From: Rhizophagus irregularis
Taxonomy: Eukaryota; Glomeromycota; Glomeromycetes; Glomerales; Glomeraceae
Length of the DNA: 64,000 nucleotides
NCBI RefSeq assembly: GCF_026210795.1
Contig: NC_089455.1
Coordinates: 3,400,123 to 3,464,122 of the forward strand
Reading direction: 5' to 3'
Part shown: piece after piece, positions 61,065 to 64,000 of the stretch
Layout of the letters: every line of letters begins with the position of its first letter
Numbering within the stretch: the first letter of the stretch is position 1
Notes under the pieces: model-generated
Told to the model about the DNA's origin: nothing
The model's database searches: none
What the model saw: only the letters and a program-made list of their open reading frames with translations
Made by a program: the position numbers and the translations under genes

Positions 61065-63245
61065 CTACAAAGAAGTTCTTATCCAAGAAGTCATGGACCT
61101 AAAAAAATGAAACGTTAATTAATAACTTTTTGTTAAATAAAAAAAATAAATTAAAAGAATTTCAAAAAATACCTTCGAAGTTCCGTCCAAAGAGCTTTCC
61201 AGGAACCCGTAAATTTACAACAATAAAAGAACAAAAACGTTAGCAAACGTTTCGTTAAAAAAATTAAAAGAACTTCAAAGAATACGCTTCGGTTCTCCAA
61301 GACTTTTCTATAAAGCAGTGTTGGCCAATTTTATAAATCCAGTTATTTTGACTGGAAGCCGCAAAACTACAAAAAGAAAGTCGAAATGTTAGTAAACATT
61401 TCGTTGGAAAAAAAAAAAAAGAAAAAATTTTGAAGTTTTACTTCAAAATTGTTAAAGTTGGAGATCGGGGCTTCCTGTACTTACAAAAGAAAATAAATGA
61501 AGAGTTAGCTAAGCGTTTCATTTTCATTTAAAGAAAATAATTTTGAAGGTTCTTCAAAATTTTACTTTTGAAATTCCTTCCAGGAAAGCTGCGGACCTAC
61601 AAAAGAAAAGAAACGAAAATGTTAACAAACATTTCGTTAAAAAAAAAATAAAATAAAAAAATTCGAAATTTACCTTCGAATTGGGATTCCAGTCAAATTT
61701 CCGTACCTAAAAAATAATAAATAAAATAAGAAACAATAAAAATAAAAAACAATAAAATTTCAGTTTTTTTTACCTTCGAAATGGAAATCCGGAAGATTAA
61801 GGCAGTCACGATACGAATTGCGGATAAACGGATTGAAACACAATCCAGGAAACTGAAGAATCTAGAGAAAAAGAATGAGATTAGCAGAAGGAAATAAGAT
61901 AAAATGAAAAAAAGTAAATAAAAATAAAAAAAGACAATCACCATCATCTCCAAAGTCAAACAGAAAGACTTAAAGAAAATGAACGAGATTAGCAGAAGGA
62001 AATAAGATAAAATGAAAAAAATAAATAAATATAAAAAAATACAACCCACTTGTTCGTCTCCAAAGTCCAAAACTGAAGAACCTAAAGAAAAATAAACGAA
62101 GAAGAGGAAATTAACAGAAGGAAACAAAGACAAAATGATAAAAAAGAAAATAAAAATAAAAATAAAAACTCACCGTAAATCTCCAAGAAAGTCCAAAGCT
62201 AGAAGAAGCTAAAAGAAGAAGAAAAACGAAATTAACAAAAAAAAATAAGAACGAAAGCAAATAACAAAAGAAAAGAATAAGAATTAAAAAAAAGTCCCCT
62301 ACCAGTTATCTCTGAAGGAGACCTGAAAAAAAGGATTATCCCAGTCGGCCAGAAAAAAGCTCAAGGATAATCCAAATCAAGTAGTAACGTGGATAATCCG
62401 GATGAAATCCTTCAATCTTTTATCCGATCCATTTACAAAAATTTTATCCAGATAACCATAAACACGCTTAGGTACCTAAAAAAGAAATGATGAACATTAG
62501 TAACGTTCATTATATAAAAAATTTAAAAATAAAAATTCAAGGTTTTTACCTCCGAAATAAGAAGTTCCGGAGCCGTTATTCGGCATCCAGACCTGCCCAA
62601 AATTTGATAAAACGAACGTTAATAACGTTCGTTAAAGTTAAAATATAAAAAAACGAACATTACTGCTGTTCGTTAAATTAAAAATAAATTCGAAGGTTTT
62701 ACCTTGAAAAATAATCCGGAGCGTTATTCGGCATATATGACCTAAAAAGTCAAAAAAATGAACGTTAATAACGTTCGTTAAACATAAATAAAGTCGGACC
62801 GTTATTTGGCGTCGAGGCTAAATAAAATATAAAAACGAACGTTTAGCGACGTTCGTTAAATATAAATATAAAAAAAATCGAAGGTAATGTTTTACCTTCG
62901 AAATTAACGTTCGGAGCCATTCTTTGGCGTCCAGGACCTATAAAATATAAAAACGAACGTTTAGTAACGTTCGTTGAAATAATAATTAAAAAAAAATTCG
63001 AAGGTAAAGGTTTTATCTTCGAAATTAACGTCAGAGCGGAACTTAGTTTGGCTCGCTTTATCTAAAAATAAGACAAAACGTTAGTTGACGTTCGTTAATA
63101 AATTTAATAAAAAAAAATATTTTTTTTTTTGAAGGTTTTACCTTGAAAGTAAAGTCCGGAACTGTTTTTGGCGTGGGACGCATGAAATATAAAAACGAAC
63201 GTTAATTAACGTTCGTTAAATAATAATAAAAAAAAAATCGAAAGG

Positions 63246-64000
63246 TAAGGTTAGGGTTAGGGTTAGGGTTAAGGGTTAGGGGTTAGGGTTAGGGTTAGGG
63301 TTAGGGTTAAGGGTTAGGGTTAGGGTTAGGGTTAGGGTTAGGGTTAGGGTTAGGGTTAGGGTTAGGGTTAGGGTTAGGGTTAGGGTTAGGGTTAGGGTTA
63401 GGGTTAGGGTTAGGGTTAGGGTTAGGGTTAGGGTTAGGGTTAGGGTTGGGTTAGGGTTAGGGAGGGTTAGGGTTAGGGTTAGGGTTAGGGTTAGGGTTAG
63501 GGTTAGGGAGGGGTTAGGGTTGGGTTAGGGTTAGGGTTAGGGTTAGGGTTAGGGTTAGGGTTAGGGTTAGGGTTAGGGTTAGGGTTGGGTTAGGGTTAGG
63601 GTTAGGGTTAGGGTTAGGGTTAGGGTTAGGGTTAGGGTTAGGGTTAGGGTTGGGTTAGGGTTAGGGTTAGGGTTAGGGTTAGGGTTAGGGTTAGGGTTAG
63701 GGTTAGGGTTAGGGTTAGGGTTAGGGTTAGGGTTAGGGTTAGGGTTAGGGTTAGGGTTAGGGTTAGGGTTAGGGTTAGGGTTAGGGTTAGGGTTAGGGTT
63801 AGGGTTAGGGTTAGGGTTAGGGTTAGGGTTAGGGTTAGGGTTAGGGTTAGGGTTAGGGTTAGGGTTAGGGTTAGGGTTAGGGTTAGGGTTAGGGTTAGGG
63901 TTAGGGTTAGGGTTAGGGTTAGGGTTAGGGTTAGGGTTAGGGTTAGGGTTAGGGTTAGGGTTAGGGTTAGGGTTAGAGGTTAGGGTTAGGGTTAGGGTTA
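63246..64000 (+). repeat. Telomere (TTAGGG)n
   Basis: About 120 TTAGGG repeats run to the last base, G-rich strand 5'->3' toward the end, so this is a right chromosome end. Variants TTAAGGG, TTAGGGG, TTGGG and TTAGGGAGGG cluster mainly in the proximal ~400 bp; the distal part is nearly perfect except for one TTAGAGG near the end, as expected from terminal telomerase addition. Confidence 0.98.

Larger units (their letters stand above)
59990..63240 (-). repeat. Subtelomeric mini-exon-like array 3
   Basis: About 20-25 diverged units that fill the subtelomere, read on the minus strand from the telomere inward: T-rich tract with TATAG, TTTAG or GGCAG, a core, then GTAAAAC or GTAAG. Clear cores: 62937-62896 (42 nt), 62741-62703 (39 nt) and 62592-62550 (43 nt), sharing GCCGAATAACGGCTCCGGA-like sequence and ending TTCGAAG or TTCAAG. 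Spacers carry AACGAACGTT palindromes, 24 bp and perfect at 63194-63217. Units toward 60 kb are more diverged (cores with GACTTCTTGGA). The CGGCTCC core motif is shared with array 2. No start codon, promoter or protein is identifiable. Confidence 0.7.

Noticed and set aside
61693-62133. 146-residue hydrophobic minus-strand open frame
   Set aside because: It spans several array units and T-rich spacers; hydrophobicity comes from poly-T/A spacer sequence rather than membrane-protein coding.

Overview
The window is the right-hand end of a eukaryotic chromosome. It finishes in about 755 bp of TTAGGG telomere with the G-rich strand running outward. Extreme AT-richness, short GT-AG introns of about 45-110 nt, conserved fungal genes (EDC4/Ge-1, NDUFAF1/CIA30, PEX16) and many decayed transposons of kinds abundant in arbuscular mycorrhizal fungi point to a glomeromycete close to Rhizophagus irregularis. 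The species call is inference; no search was run.

Layout. Bases 1-18.7 kb are gene-bearing. They hold an EDC4-like mRNA-decapping scaffold (12 exons, minus), a Gln/Asn-rich SAP-domain protein (plus), NDUFAF1 (minus) and PEX16 (plus) sharing a 206-bp divergent promoter, and a small C2-domain protein (minus). From about 19 kb inward to telomere the sequence is transposon- and satellite-rich. Only three further gene models look usable: a coiled-coil protein at 26.6-30.8 kb hit by two transposons, an orphan at 39.9-40.4 kb, and a two-TM coiled-coil protein at 42.1-43.5 kb. The rest is decayed CACTA/Tnp2, DDE-type, MULE and hAT transposase genes, two copies of an unnamed repeated family, and MITEs whose terminal inverted repeats and target-site duplications can be read directly.

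Most unusual feature. Five tandem arrays (about 1.7-2.5, 28.4-29.7, 38.6-39.4, 51.7/58.5-59.0 and 60.0-63.2 kb) share one grammar: a mini-exon-like core of roughly 33-50 nt, bounded by a T-rich AG acceptor and a GTAA/GTAC donor. In four of the five the spacer also carries a palindromic AACGTT-type motif. One array is cargo of a CACTA-like element lying in an intron, one is split by a 6.6-kb hAT element with a perfect 8-bp duplication, and one abuts the telomere and is oriented to be read from the telomere inward. Whether these arrays are transcribed and spliced, are a gene type, or are satellites that mimic splice signals cannot be settled from sequence alone.

Working together. The EDC4, NDUFAF1, PEX16 and C2 genes are unrelated housekeeping functions (P-body decapping, complex I assembly, peroxisome biogenesis, lipid/Ca2+ binding). 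The distal 45 kb is a nested transposon landscape with inferable insertion order.
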